A stretch of 64,000 bases of DNA from Abyssibius alkaniclasticus (GTDB lineage: Bacteria > Pseudomonadota > Alphaproteobacteria > Rhodobacterales > Rhodobacteraceae): the NCBI RefSeq assembly GCF_020447305.1, contig NZ_CP095732.1, positions 310,001 to 374,000 of the forward strand. Reading direction: 5' to 3'. Position 1 is the stretch's first letter. The number at the start of each line of letters is the position of its first letter. The notes below the pieces were generated by a model. The model searched no databases and was not told the origin of the DNA. It was given only the letters and a program-made list of their open reading frames with translations. Shown here piece after piece: positions 25,205-35,231 of the stretch. A program made the position numbers and the translations under genes.

Positions 25205-27597
25205 CCGGCGCAGTTGCAGATCTGCTCCATCGCCGAAATATCCGCCCGCGACAGGAACCCGTCGACCGGGCCGGAACGGTAGCCGCGCGCCTGCAAAAGC
25301 CGCTGGAAGGCGGCAAAATATACGGTGCCAAGATCAAGCCCGGCATCTTCGATCACCGTGCGGTTGCCGCGCTCCAGCGCCAGCATGAACAGATCGGCGG
25401 CCTTGGCGTAATTGACCGGCACGCCCTTGCCCTCCAGATAGGCCAGCGCAAGGTTATAGCTCGCCACTTCCGAGCCGAGTTCCGATGAAATCTCGTAAAA
25501 CCCCACCGCCTCGGACAGGTCGACTTCGACATATTGGCCGTTCTCATACATGAAGGCGAGGTTGTTATAGGCGCCGGCATGGTTCAGCCGCGCCGCCGCC
25601 TGATAGTAATTGAACGCCTGTTCATGATCAACCGGAACACCGGTGCCATAGCTGTAGATATTGCCAACATAGAAATCTGCCGTGGCACTGCCCGCTGCGC
25701 GCGCGCGGGCATAATATTGCAGCGCCAATGCGATATCATCGGGGTTGTAATTGTTGCGCCCTTCGTAATATTCGGCAATGGATTCATAGGCATAGGCGTG
25801 GCCCTGCTGGCCGGCCAGTTCCGAAAGCTCCAACCCGCGCTCGACATTCTGGCGCACACCCTCGCCAAAAAGCATGGCCGCGCCCAGCAGATATTGCGCC
25901 GTCACATCGTTTTCGGCAACAAGCTGGTTCAGCCGCAAAAACGCCTGCCCGCGCGCGCGCACGCGGCTTTCATCAATCAGGTCACGATAGGCCAGAATGG
26001 CGGTTGCCGCCTTGAAGCCGCCCGCCTCGGCGCGGCGCAGGTAATCGGCCGCCAAGGGCCAGTCCTGCTCGACCCCGTCCCCCAGAAAATAGAGATTGCC
26101 CAGCAAAATCCCGGCTGGCGCATAGCCTTCGCGCATCAATTGCATCGAAATATCATGCACTTGCGCAAAATCGCCACGCTCGCCACGGTCATAAAGCGCC
26201 GCGGCCAGATTGAAGCGCATCCGCGGAATATCGGGGTGGTTGCGCACGGCGACATCGCAGGTTGCCACGGCCTCGGCGGCAATGTTCACAAGGCTGAGCC
26301 GCCCCTGCAGGCCCGGCGGATTATCGGGATTGCCCCACATGGCGGCAATGGCGTCGCATTCATCTATGATGCTGCGGGTATTGGCGGGCATCGCCACGGT
26401 TGTGGCCGTGTCCGGCGCCACGGGTGATACCGCCGCTGGGGGCGCAACATTGCTGCGGGTCATGCCCGGCAGTGGCGGCTTGCCTGGGGCGGGCGCAATA
26501 AAGGCGCTGGGGCTGTTCAGCGCCAGCACCTCGGCGGTGGTGTCTTGGCGCGGGGCGGCTTCAGCCGGCGTATTTTCGATGCTGCTTTCGGCACTGCCCG
26601 CGCCCGGCGGGCTGGCGGTTTCGGGCTGCAGGGCCGCAATCCGCGCCCGCGCCCGTTCCGCCATTTCCGGAACCGTGTCACGGTAGCGGTCCATATAGGC
26701 GCCCAGCAGGGCGGTATCGGTCGAATTCTGGATCAGCCCCCATTCGCTTTCGGCAAACTGGCTGGCGGCGATTTCGGCGGCAGATATGGTGGCGGGCACG
26801 GCCAGCGCATCGCAGGTGCCAATCAGGCAGGCGCTGCCCGAAAGCTCGTCATAATAGGCGGGCCGCTGGTTGTGGTTGATGATCGAGGCCGCCTCTTGCA
26901 CCTGGCTGCGCGTCACCACGATGGCGCGGCGCAAATCGCCAAACTCGCGCAGATTGGGCAGAAAGAACCGCGTAAACACCGAATACTGAAAATCGTCAGC
27001 CGGGCCAAGCCGGTCAAGCGCGGTCTGGTTGGCCCCCGCCGAATACACGATGAACGACCCGGCAGGCGGCTCGACCGGTGCCAGCCCGCTGACCAGGCCC
27101 AGGGCGCGGGTTTCGCCGGTGTCAAAAGGGTTGTTGCGGCAGGCATCGATAATCGCCAGCGACAGGCCCGCGCCGCGTTTGGCAATTTCATCCATGATGC
27201 CGTTCTGCCCGTTGCGCAGCGGTAGCGACAGAACGGCGGCTTCGGCCGCACTCAGCGATGCGGGCGTATCCGCGGGCACCAGATAGTTTTGCGACCCGTC
27301 GCTCCAGCCGTGGCCGGAATAGACAAAGGCCACGCTATCGCCTTCGGTGATGCTGTCATAAAACCGCGCCAGTTCCAGCCGGAACTCGGTGCTGCCAGGG
27401 TCGGTCAGCGCGGTCACCTCATAGCCCATCTCGTCAAACAGCGTGACATAGCCGCTTGCATCCTCAACCGCGCGCGCAAGGCTTGGCAGGCTGTCATAGC
27501 TGTCAATGCCCACAATCAGCGCCAGATTGCGCGGCTGCGCGCTGGCCAAACCCGCCAGACACAGCAGCCATGCAGACAGTAGGTGCCGCAGCATCAT
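25201..27597 (-). CDS. Caspase-family (C14) protein with Sel1-like repeats
   Basis: A 798-residue secreted or periplasmic protein. A signal peptide (1-20, ending ASA) is followed by a caspase-like domain (about 22-260) with the His/Cys dyad: YSGHG (His 97) and LAIIDACRNNPFD (Cys 153). A Pro/Ala/Thr-rich linker with a helical stretch leads to several Sel1-type repeats (GNLYFLGDGVEQDWPLAADY, GAAMLFGEGVRQNVERG, GNIYSYGTGVPVDHEQAF, LAYLEGKGVPVNYAKAADL). The last 40 residues (LLQARGYRSGPVDG) resemble a peptidoglycan-binding fragment. The repeats probably bind partner proteins. CGAGG precedes the ATG at 27597. Its target is unknown. Confidence 0.88.
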   Translation of the reverse strand: MMLRHLLSAWLLCLAGLASAQPRNLALIVGIDSYDSLPSLARAVEDASGYVTLFDEMGYEVTALTDPGSTEFRLELARFYDSITEGDSVAFVYSGHGWSDGSQNYLVPADTPASLSAAEAAVLSLPLRNGQNGIMDEIAKRGAGLSLAIIDACRNNPFDTGETRALGLVSGLAPVEPPAGSFIVYSAGANQTALDRLGPADDFQYSVFTRFFLPNLREFGDLRRAIVVTRSQVQEAASIINHNQRPAYYDELSGSACLIGTCDALAVPATISAAEIAASQFAESEWGLIQNSTDTALLGAYMDRYRDTVPEMAERARARIAALQPETASPPGAGSAESSIENTPAEAAPRQDTTAEVLALNSPSAFIAPAPGKPPLPGMTRSNVAPPAAVSPVAPDTATTVAMPANTRSIIDECDAIAAMWGNPDNPPGLQGRLSLVNIAAEAVATCDVAVRNHPDIPRMRFNLAAALYDRGERGDFAQVHDISMQLMREGYAPAGILLGNLYFLGDGVEQDWPLAADYLRRAEAGGFKAATAILAYRDLIDESRVRARGQAFLRLNQLVAENDVTAQYLLGAAMLFGEGVRQNVERGLELSELAGQQGHAYAYESIAEYYEGRNNYNPDDIALALQYYARARAAGSATADFYVGNIYSYGTGVPVDHEQAFNYYQAAARLNHAGAYNNLAFMYENGQYVEVDLSEAVGFYEISSELGSEVASYNLALAYLEGKGVPVNYAKAADLFMLALERGNRTVIEDAGLDLGTVYFAAFQRLLQARGYRSGPVDGFLSRADISAMEQICNCAG

Positions 27598-27735
27598 GAA
27601 AACCTCGAATCTCAAATACGTCTTTATCTTACGTGATTTTGGCACCCGGTCCAGTTTCACGTCATCTGCGGCGTTCAGCGGGTTGCCCCGCAATGCGCCA
27701 GCGCATATGACTGGTGCAATCTTTCGGAGAGCTTC

Positions 27736-29262
27736 ATGTCCAGGCCTAAACCCGTTGTTCTTTGCATTCTCGATGGTTGGGGGCTGCGCGCCGAAACCGA
27801 GGGCAATGCCGTTGCCCTTGCCAAAACCCCCGCCTTTGACGCGCTGATGGCCACCTGCCCCCATTCCACCCTTACCGCGCATGGCCCCGCCGTTGGCCTG
27901 CCCGAAGGGCAGATGGGCAATTCCGAGGTGGGGCATATGAATATCGGCGCGGGCCGCACGGTGTGGATGGACCTGCCGCGCATCGACAATGCCATTGCCA
28001 GCGGCGAATTTGCCGAAAACCCCGCATTGGAGCGTTTTATCGCCAAACTGAAGGAGAGCGGCGGCACGGCGCATCTCGCCTCGCTCATCTCCACAGGCGG
28101 CGTTCATGCGCATCACGACCAGCTTGTGGCCGCCGTGCGCACCATTGCGGCTGCCGGTGTGCCGGTCGCCATCCATGCCTTTGCCGACGGCCGCGATGTT
28201 GCCCCGCAATCGGCCAGAAGCTATTTTGACGATTTCAGTGCAAAACTGCCCGAAGGGGCGGCAATCCACACGCTGATCGGGCGGTTCTACGCGCTGGACC
28301 GCGATAATCGCTGGGAACGGGTCAGCACGGCTACCGGCCTTATCCTGCATGGTGAAGGCGCGCCTGCCGCCAGCGTTGATGAGGCGATCACCAAAGCCTA
28401 TGCCAATGGCGATACCGACGAGTTCATCACCGCCACCCGCCTGCCCGCCTATAAAGCCCCCGCCGATGGCGACGGGCTGATGTTTCTGCATTTCCGCGCC
28501 GACCGCGCGCGCCAGATTTTGGCTGCCTTGGCCGCCCCCGATTTTGCGAGCTACGAGACCGGCCCCCGCCCGAAATGGGCCGATATCTGCGGGCTGGTCG
28601 AATATTCAAAGGCGCATAACGACTATATGACCGCAATGTTCCCCGCCCAAAGCATTGTGAACACGCTTGGCCAATGGGTCGCACGGCACGGCAAAACCCA
28701 GTTCCGGCTGGCGGAAACCGAGAAATATCCGCATGTCACCTTTTTCATGAATGGCGGGGTCGAGGCCCCGAATGAAGGCGAGGAGCGCCACCTTGCCCCC
28801 AGCCCCAAGGTCCGCACCTATGATCTGCAACCCGAAATGTCGGCCCCCGAAGTGACCGAGGCGCTGGTCGGCGCCATTACCGGCCAGAAGCACGACCTGA
28901 TCATCGTGAATTTCGCCAACCCCGACATGGTCGGCCATACCGGCAGCCTGCCCGCCGCCATTGCCGCCTGCGAGGCGGTGGATGCGGGCGTGGCCGCAGC
29001 GGTTGCCGCGCTCGAAACGGTGGGCGGGGCGATGCTGCTTACCGCCGATCATGGCAATTGCGAGCTGATGATCGACCCCGAAACCGGCGGGCCACACACG
29101 GCCCACACGCTCAACCCCGTGCCGGTGGCGCTGTTTGGCGGGCCCAAAGGCGCGCGGCTGCGCGATGGCGGCAAACTTGGCGACCTTGCCCCGACCCTGC
29201 TGTCGCTCATGGGTCTGCCCAAGCCTGCCGAGATGACCGGAGAGACCCTGCTCGCCCCATGA
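27736..29262 (+). CDS. gpmI: 2,3-bisphosphoglycerate-independent phosphoglycerate mutase
   Basis: A 508-residue metalloenzyme of the alkaline phosphatase superfamily. CILDGWGLR supplies the first metal Asp and QMGNSEVGHMNIGAGR the nucleophile Ser (63). Later DGRDVAP, FRADRARQ and LTADHGNCE with HTAHTLNPVP give the remaining metal and substrate residues. It interconverts 2- and 3-phosphoglycerate in glycolysis and gluconeogenesis. GGAGAG sits upstream. It starts a gpmI-envC-ctpA operon and is divergent from the caspase gene. Confidence 0.97.
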   Translation: MSRPKPVVLCILDGWGLRAETEGNAVALAKTPAFDALMATCPHSTLTAHGPAVGLPEGQMGNSEVGHMNIGAGRTVWMDLPRIDNAIASGEFAENPALERFIAKLKESGGTAHLASLISTGGVHAHHDQLVAAVRTIAAAGVPVAIHAFADGRDVAPQSARSYFDDFSAKLPEGAAIHTLIGRFYALDRDNRWERVSTATGLILHGEGAPAASVDEAITKAYANGDTDEFITATRLPAYKAPADGDGLMFLHFRADRARQILAALAAPDFASYETGPRPKWADICGLVEYSKAHNDYMTAMFPAQSIVNTLGQWVARHGKTQFRLAETEKYPHVTFFMNGGVEAPNEGEERHLAPSPKVRTYDLQPEMSAPEVTEALVGAITGQKHDLIIVNFANPDMVGHTGSLPAAIAACEAVDAGVAAAVAALETVGGAMLLTADHGNCELMIDPETGGPHTAHTLNPVPVALFGGPKGARLRDGGKLGDLAPTLLSLMGLPKPAEMTGETLLAP

Positions 29263-30404
29263 AAACCCTGTCGCTCGCCCTGTTCCTTGCCCTGCTCATG
29301 CTGCGCCCGGCCACGGCCCAGCCCGAACAGGTGTTGCGCGACCTGACCGAAGCCTCCACCCAGTTGGCCGAAGCCGGCGCGGCGCTCGCCGCCTCCGAGG
29401 GCTTTGATTCACGCATCGCCGCGCTGACCGCGGCCATCCGCGCCTATGAACTTGGGCTGAACGCCATGCGCACCGCCCTGCGTGGTGCCGCCGTGCAGGA
29501 ACGCGAAATCGCCAATGCGCTGGCGGGCGAGCGTGAAACACTCGTGCAACTGCTCGGGGTGATTGCTGCGCTGGAAAGCGCCCCCGCCCCGTTGACCCTG
29601 CTGCACCCTGATGGCCCGCTTGCCTCGGCCCGTGCCGGGGCGCTGATGGCGGCAATGGCGCCGGATATGCAAAAAGAGGTGGCCGCCCTGTCCGGCCAGC
29701 TCGACCAGCTACGCGTGATCAATGCCTTGCGCAAAGATGCTGAAACGAATTTGCGCATCGGCCTTGGCGAGCTTCAGCAGGCGCGCGGGGCGCTCAATGC
29801 AGCCCTTGACCAGCGCGATGCCGAAGGCCAGCGCCAGCGCGTCAGCGTCAGCCCGGTCGCGGCAGAGCAGCTCGATTCGCTGCTGCGCGCGTCTGAAAAC
29901 CTGGCCTTTTTTGCCGATGGTCTGGCGGCAATGCCCGCGCCCGAAATCCCTGGTCAGGTCGATTTTGTCTCGTTGCAGGGGGTGTTGGCCGCGCCGGTTG
30001 TGGGCGAAATCTTGCGTGGCTTCAACGCCGCCGATGCGGCCGGCATCCGCCGCCCCGGCGTGATCTTCTCGGCCCAACCGCTGGCGCTGGTCTCTACCCC
30101 CACGGCGGCCACGGTGCGTTATGCGGGCGAGTTTCTGAATTACGGGCTGGTGATCATTCTGGAACCCGCGCCCGACTATCTGATCACCTATACCGGGCTT
30201 GGCCGCAGCTTCGTGACCGAGGGCGATATCCTCGCGGCGGGCGACCCTGTTGGCGAAATGGGCGGGGATTTGCCCATTGCACAAGAATTTTTGATCGAAA
30301 CCTCGTCAGTTACTGGCGCATCCGGATCAGAAACGCTCTATATGGAACTTAGACGCAAAGGCACGCCGGTCGATCCGACCCCCTGGTTCGCGCCGCTGCA
30401 ATGA
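29259..30404 (+). CDS. envC: EnvC-type murein hydrolase activator (degenerate LytM)
   Basis: A 381-residue periplasmic protein. Signal peptide (1-20, PATA/Q), a long coiled coil (about 22-210) and a C-terminal M23/LytM-like domain (about 260-381) with RPGVIFSAQPLALVSTPTAA, then GLVIILEPAPDYLITY. The zinc ligands of active LytM peptidases (HxxxD and HxH) are absent, as in EnvC proteins that activate amidases instead of cutting. It should work with the divisome to split septal peptidoglycan. The start overlaps the gpmI stop (ATGA). Confidence 0.87.
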   Translation: MKTLSLALFLALLMLRPATAQPEQVLRDLTEASTQLAEAGAALAASEGFDSRIAALTAAIRAYELGLNAMRTALRGAAVQEREIANALAGERETLVQLLGVIAALESAPAPLTLLHPDGPLASARAGALMAAMAPDMQKEVAALSGQLDQLRVINALRKDAETNLRIGLGELQQARGALNAALDQRDAEGQRQRVSVSPVAAEQLDSLLRASENLAFFADGLAAMPAPEIPGQVDFVSLQGVLAAPVVGEILRGFNAADAAGIRRPGVIFSAQPLALVSTPTAATVRYAGEFLNYGLVIILEPAPDYLITYTGLGRSFVTEGDILAAGDPVGEMGGDLPIAQEFLIETSSVTGASGSETLYMELRRKGTPVDPTPWFAPLQ

Positions 30405-30417
30405 CAGGAAGAGTAGC

Positions 30418-31752
30418 ATGAAGAAATATTGGATCGCAGCGACAACCGGCGCGTTGGCCGGGGTGCTGTTCACCACACAATTCGCCGCACCGCTTGTTGC
30501 GCAAGACATCAACGAAGGCCGCAGCACCTATGAGCAGCTCGACCTGTTCGGCGATATATTCGAGCGTATCCGCTCGGCCTATGTCGAAGAGGTCGATGAC
30601 GAGGCGCTGATCCGCGCCGCCATCAACGGGATGCTCACCTCGCTTGATCCGCATTCCAGCTACATGTCGCCCGATGACTATGCCGAGTTGCAGTTCGATA
30701 CGCGCGGCGAGTTTGGCGGGCTTGGTGTTGAGGTGACCCAGGAAGAAGGCTGGATCAAGGTTGTCTCGCCGATGGATGGCACCCCCGCCGATAATGCCGG
30801 CATCATGTCGGGTGACTTCATAACCCATGTAAACGGCGAGCCGACCCTGGGGCTGACAATGGATGAGGCGGTTGAAATGATGCGCGGGCCGGTCGGCTCG
30901 GAAATCACCCTCACCATTGTGCGCGATCTCAATGAAGACCCGTTCGATGTTACGCTTGTGCGCGATACGATCCGGCTTACCGCCGTGCGCGTGCGCACCG
31001 AAGGCCATGCGATTGTCGCGCGCATCACCACCTTTAGCGAGCAGACATTCGACAATCTCGAACAGGGCATTCTTGCGGAAATTGAAGCTGCCGGCGGGAT
31101 AGAGAATGTTCAGGGCGTTGTGCTGGATCTGCGCAACAACCCCGGCGGCCTGCTCAATCAGGCCGTGGCGGTTTCGGATGCGTTTCTGGAACAGGGTGAG
31201 ATTGTCTCGACCCGCGGCCGCGATGATCGCAACGCCGAACGCTACGATGCCCAGCCCGGCGATCTCGCTCAGGGTCTGCCGATTGTTGTGCTGATCAATG
31301 GCGGCTCGGCCTCGGCCTCGGAAATCGTGGCCGGCGCACTGCAAGACCAGAACCGCGCGGTCGTGGTCGGCACACAGAGCTTTGGCAAAGGCTCGGTGCA
31401 GACCATCATGCCGCTGGGCAGTGAAGGCGCGATCCGGCTGACCACGCAGCGCTATTACACACCTTCGGGGCGGTCTATCCAGGCGCTTGGCGTTGCCCCC
31501 GACATTCTGGTCGAACAGCGCCCGCCGGTTGCCGCCAATGAGGAAGGTGAGGCCACCGCCGCGTTGCGCCGCCGTTCAGAGGGCGATTTGCGTGGGGCGC
31601 TTGCCGGTGATTCGCTGTCAGACGAGGAACGCGCAGCGCTGGAAGCCCAGCGTGCCGATATGGAAGCCGCCGCGCGCCTGCGCGATCAGGATTACCAGCT
31701 CGCCTATGCGCTTGACATCATCACAGGCCTGTCGGTGCTGAACGGCAACTAA
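30418..31752 (+). CDS. ctpA: C-terminal processing peptidase (S41, CtpA)
   Basis: A 444-residue secreted serine protease. Signal region (1-28), PDZ domain (about 92-172; FGGLGVEV) and S41 catalytic domain. The Ser lies in NGGSASASEIVAGAL (about 297-301) and the general-base Lys in SFGKGSVQT (Lys 324). It trims or degrades periplasmic proteins from the C terminus and often affects peptidoglycan enzymes. AGGAAGAG precedes the ATG. It lies 13 bases after envC; the envC-ctpA pairing is common in alphaproteobacteria. Confidence 0.95.
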   Translation: MKKYWIAATTGALAGVLFTTQFAAPLVAQDINEGRSTYEQLDLFGDIFERIRSAYVEEVDDEALIRAAINGMLTSLDPHSSYMSPDDYAELQFDTRGEFGGLGVEVTQEEGWIKVVSPMDGTPADNAGIMSGDFITHVNGEPTLGLTMDEAVEMMRGPVGSEITLTIVRDLNEDPFDVTLVRDTIRLTAVRVRTEGHAIVARITTFSEQTFDNLEQGILAEIEAAGGIENVQGVVLDLRNNPGGLLNQAVAVSDAFLEQGEIVSTRGRDDRNAERYDAQPGDLAQGLPIVVLINGGSASASEIVAGALQDQNRAVVVGTQSFGKGSVQTIMPLGSEGAIRLTTQRYYTPSGRSIQALGVAPDILVEQRPPVAANEEGEATAALRRRSEGDLRGALAGDSLSDEERAALEAQRADMEAAARLRDQDYQLAYALDIITGLSVLNGN

Positions 31753-31762
31753 CCGCCGGGCC

Positions 31763-31797
31763 AGCGCCGGGCGGGGCATCGAACCCCGCCCGGCGCT
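31763..31797 (+). terminator. Hairpin after ctpA, possible terminator
   Basis: A perfect 14-bp stem (31763-31776 with 31784-31797) and a 7-base loop lie 10 bases after the ctpA stop. No T run follows, so it may be a weak or Rho-assisted terminator, or an RNA-stabilising stem. Confidence 0.6.
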
Positions 31798-31839
31798 TGT
31801 CGCTGCGCTTTGCGCATAGCTGCAAGGGTTGGGATTATC

Positions 31840-32316
31840 GTGATAGAGCGCGGCTCACTTGGCTACCGCCCCTGCGTGGGGATTGTTCTGGCCAATGCCA
31901 GGGGGCAGATATTTGCGGGCCAGCGGCTCGATTTCGCCTCTGACGCCTGGCAAATGCCCCAGGGTGGCATAGACAAGGGCGAAGATGCGCAAACCGCCGC
32001 GCTGCGCGAACTGGCCGAGGAAACCGGCCTGCCTGCAAGTGCTGTGCAGATCGAGGCGCAAACCGCCGATTGGGTAACCTATGAACTGCCCGATGATCTT
32101 ATCCCCAAGCTCTGGGGCGGCAGGTATCGCGGCCAAAAGCAGATGTGGTTCCTCATGCGGTTGGTGGGTGATGAAAGCCAGATCAACATCCAGACCGACA
32201 TTCCCGAATTCAGCCGCTGGCAATGGATGGCACCCGAGGCGCTGCTCGCCAGTATCGTGCCCTTCAAGCGCGATGTTTATGCGCGCGTGTTGGCCGAGTT
32301 TGGCCCCAAACTCTAG
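31840..32316 (+). CDS. rppH: RNA pyrophosphohydrolase (Nudix)
   Basis: A 158-residue Nudix hydrolase. The Nudix box is intact: GGIDKGEDAQTAALRELAEETGL. LGYRPCVGIVLAN at the N terminus, then WQMPQGG, WVTYELPDDL and QKQMWFLMRL match RppH/NudH. It removes pyrophosphate from mRNA 5' ends and starts decay. I chose the GTG at 31840; a TTG at 31810 would add ten residues. It follows ctpA in the same direction after a hairpin. Confidence 0.92.
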   Translation: MIERGSLGYRPCVGIVLANARGQIFAGQRLDFASDAWQMPQGGIDKGEDAQTAALRELAEETGLPASAVQIEAQTADWVTYELPDDLIPKLWGGRYRGQKQMWFLMRLVGDESQINIQTDIPEFSRWQWMAPEALLASIVPFKRDVYARVLAEFGPKL

Positions 32317-32583
32317 CGTCTTCGTGCAACTGCCGCGCCCGTTGCGCGATATGGGCGCTGGTTCTGTCCCTGAACCAGCGGCAGAACCGGGGGTTTTGCA
32401 CCCCCGGACCCCCGCAGGATATTTGAGAACGAAAGATGCGGTTTGGCAATTGTGCGGAACGCGCTGCGGGTTGCGGGCGGCGCGGGGCTGACCGCATGAC
32501 AGGCGCAACGCCTGTCGCGCCGCCACCGGCAAGCGGGGGCAAGGCCGAAGGACGCAGCCGCCGCGCGTCAGAGCCTCGGGGAG
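32317..32583. other. Convergent intergenic region between rppH and DUF1285
   Basis: This 267-base gap has no credible gene. It holds the second copy of the 52-bp element (32387-32438) and, at 32497-32515, a perfect 8-bp hairpin GACAGGCG-CAA-CGCCTGTC that may end one of the two converging transcripts. Confidence 0.6.
32387..32438 (-). repeat. 52-bp intergenic palindromic element, copy B
   Basis: Reverse-oriented relative of the element at 5663-5714, of equal length. Reading the minus strand it starts CATCTTTCGT, has AAATATCC in the middle and ends in the hairpin CCGGGGG/CCCCCGG. The outer hairpin pair is changed together relative to copy A (T-A to C-G). Confidence 0.7.
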
Positions 32584-33198
32584 CTAGGGCAGTTCTGCCG
32601 CCGGAATGATGGGGAAAAACTCACCCCCCGACCAGAGGCCGAACCAGTCCGCCCCCTCATGCGGCGCCACCGTGCCAATCTCCACCAGCCTGTAAAAGCT
32701 TTTGCGGTCGATCAGCGCCTCCAGATTGCGACGGACATGCACATAGGGCGACGGCTCGCCATCTTCGGCCCGCACCACGCGGATGGGGTGGTCCGGCCCC
32801 GCCGCCACCTCTTCATCGACCTGCGTGACAAAGCGCAGCACCTGTTGGCGTCCCGTGCCCGTGGCCTCGAAATCCACCGCCACAAAGGGGGCGTCATCCA
32901 CCTGAATGCCCACCTTTTCCACCGGCGTGACCAGGAAATACGCATCGCCATCACGCCTGATGATCGAGGAAAACAGCTTCACCAGCGGTTTGCGGCCAAT
33001 CGGCGTGCCCATGTAAAACCACGTCCCGTCGCGCGCGATACGCATATCAAGGTCGCCGCAAAAGGGCGGGTTCCACAAATGCACGGGCGGCGGGCCCTTT
33101 TTGCTGGCGGCTTTGGCGGCTGCGGCAAGGTTTTCGGCGCGCGCCGGGTCATGTGGCGCCTTCTGCCCTGTCACGGAATTCTGATCAGGTTTGTGCAT
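32584..33198 (-). CDS. DUF1285 domain-containing protein
   Basis: A 204-residue cytosolic protein without signal or membrane segments. After a charged N terminus, PPPVHLWNPPFCGDLDMRI, RDGTWFYMGTPIGRKPLVKLFSSI and later VRRNLEALIDRKSFYRLVE match DUF1285, a two-domain beta fold of unknown function found in alphaproteobacteria. It is divergent from the moxR operon with about 130 bases between, a conserved neighbourhood in Rhodobacterales. Confidence 0.9.
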   Translation of the reverse strand: MHKPDQNSVTGQKAPHDPARAENLAAAAKAASKKGPPPVHLWNPPFCGDLDMRIARDGTWFYMGTPIGRKPLVKLFSSIIRRDGDAYFLVTPVEKVGIQVDDAPFVAVDFEATGTGRQQVLRFVTQVDEEVAAGPDHPIRVVRAEDGEPSPYVHVRRNLEALIDRKSFYRLVEIGTVAPHEGADWFGLWSGGEFFPIIPAAELP

Positions 33199-33327
33199 AT
33201 CGGGGCTGCCTCGCTGGTTTATGCCGTATAGACTTGCGCGAACACGCTTGGGTTGGGTGGACTAATCTATCCAAGCCGCTAATCTGATGCAAATTCCACC
33301 GTGAAGCCCGAAGTTAAGGACAATTTG

Positions 33328-34337
<1,010 letters not shown>

Positions 34338-34341
<4 letters not shown>

Positions 34342-35231
34342 ACCAGACCGCCACCACAACGCGCGCCGCCGCACTGCGCTCGGAGGCCGAAAGCCTTGCC
34401 GCCAGCCTGCCGCCGCTTCTGGCCGCGGCCGAACGGCTGGCCCAGGGGGTTGTGCCCGGTGTGCATGGCCGCCGCCGTGCGGGCAGTGGCGAGACGTTCT
34501 GGCAATACCGCCAGGCCATGCCCGGCGATTCTGCCGCCTCGATTGACTGGCGGCGCTCGGCGCGGGGCGATACGCTTTACATCCGCCAAACCGAATGGGA
34601 GGCGGCACAATCGGTGCTGTTCTGGGCCGACCCATCTGCAGGCATGGGCTTTGCCTCCGCCGATCATCCACCAAAATCGAGCCGCGCGCGGCTTCTGGCG
34701 CTGGCGCTTGGCGTGCTGCTCACCCGTGCGGGCGAGCGTATCGGCCTGCTTGACACACCGCTTGCCCGCCCCAGCGCCGGGCGCAACCAGCTCAACCGTT
34801 TTGCCGCCAGTCTGGCCGAAAAGCTGCGCACCGATGATGTGGCCGCCCTGCCCGAACCCGGCCCGATCACCGCCGGCCATTACGTGCTTGTCTCCGATTT
34901 CATGATGGATGAGGCGGGCTTGCGCGCCGGGCTGAACGCACTGGCCGCGCGTGGCACACGCGGCGCCCTGCTGCAAATCACCGATCCGGCGGAAGAAGCC
35001 TTCCCCTATGATGGCCGGGTCATCTTCCAATCGCTCGCCGGTGCCGTCAGCTTCGAAACGCGCCGCGCGCGCGCCCTCAAATCCGCCTATCAAGAGCGGC
35101 TCTCCGCGCGCCGCGCGCTTTTGGCCGATTGGGCGCATCATGCCGGATGGCAGTTCACCACCCATCGCACCGATACCGCGCCATCCGCCCCGCTGCTCTG
35201 GCTCTATGCCGCGATTGGCGGGCTCACATGA
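34338..35231 (+). CDS. DUF58 domain-containing protein
   Basis: A 297-residue protein with the DUF58 signature HGRRRAGSGETFWQYRQAMPGDSAASIDWRRSARGDTLYIRQTE split over residues 45-90, followed by a VWA-like fold region (SVLFWADPSAGM). DUF58 proteins partner with MoxR ATPases. GTG start overlaps the moxR stop and its own end overlaps the next ATG, so translation is coupled throughout the operon. Confidence 0.92.
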
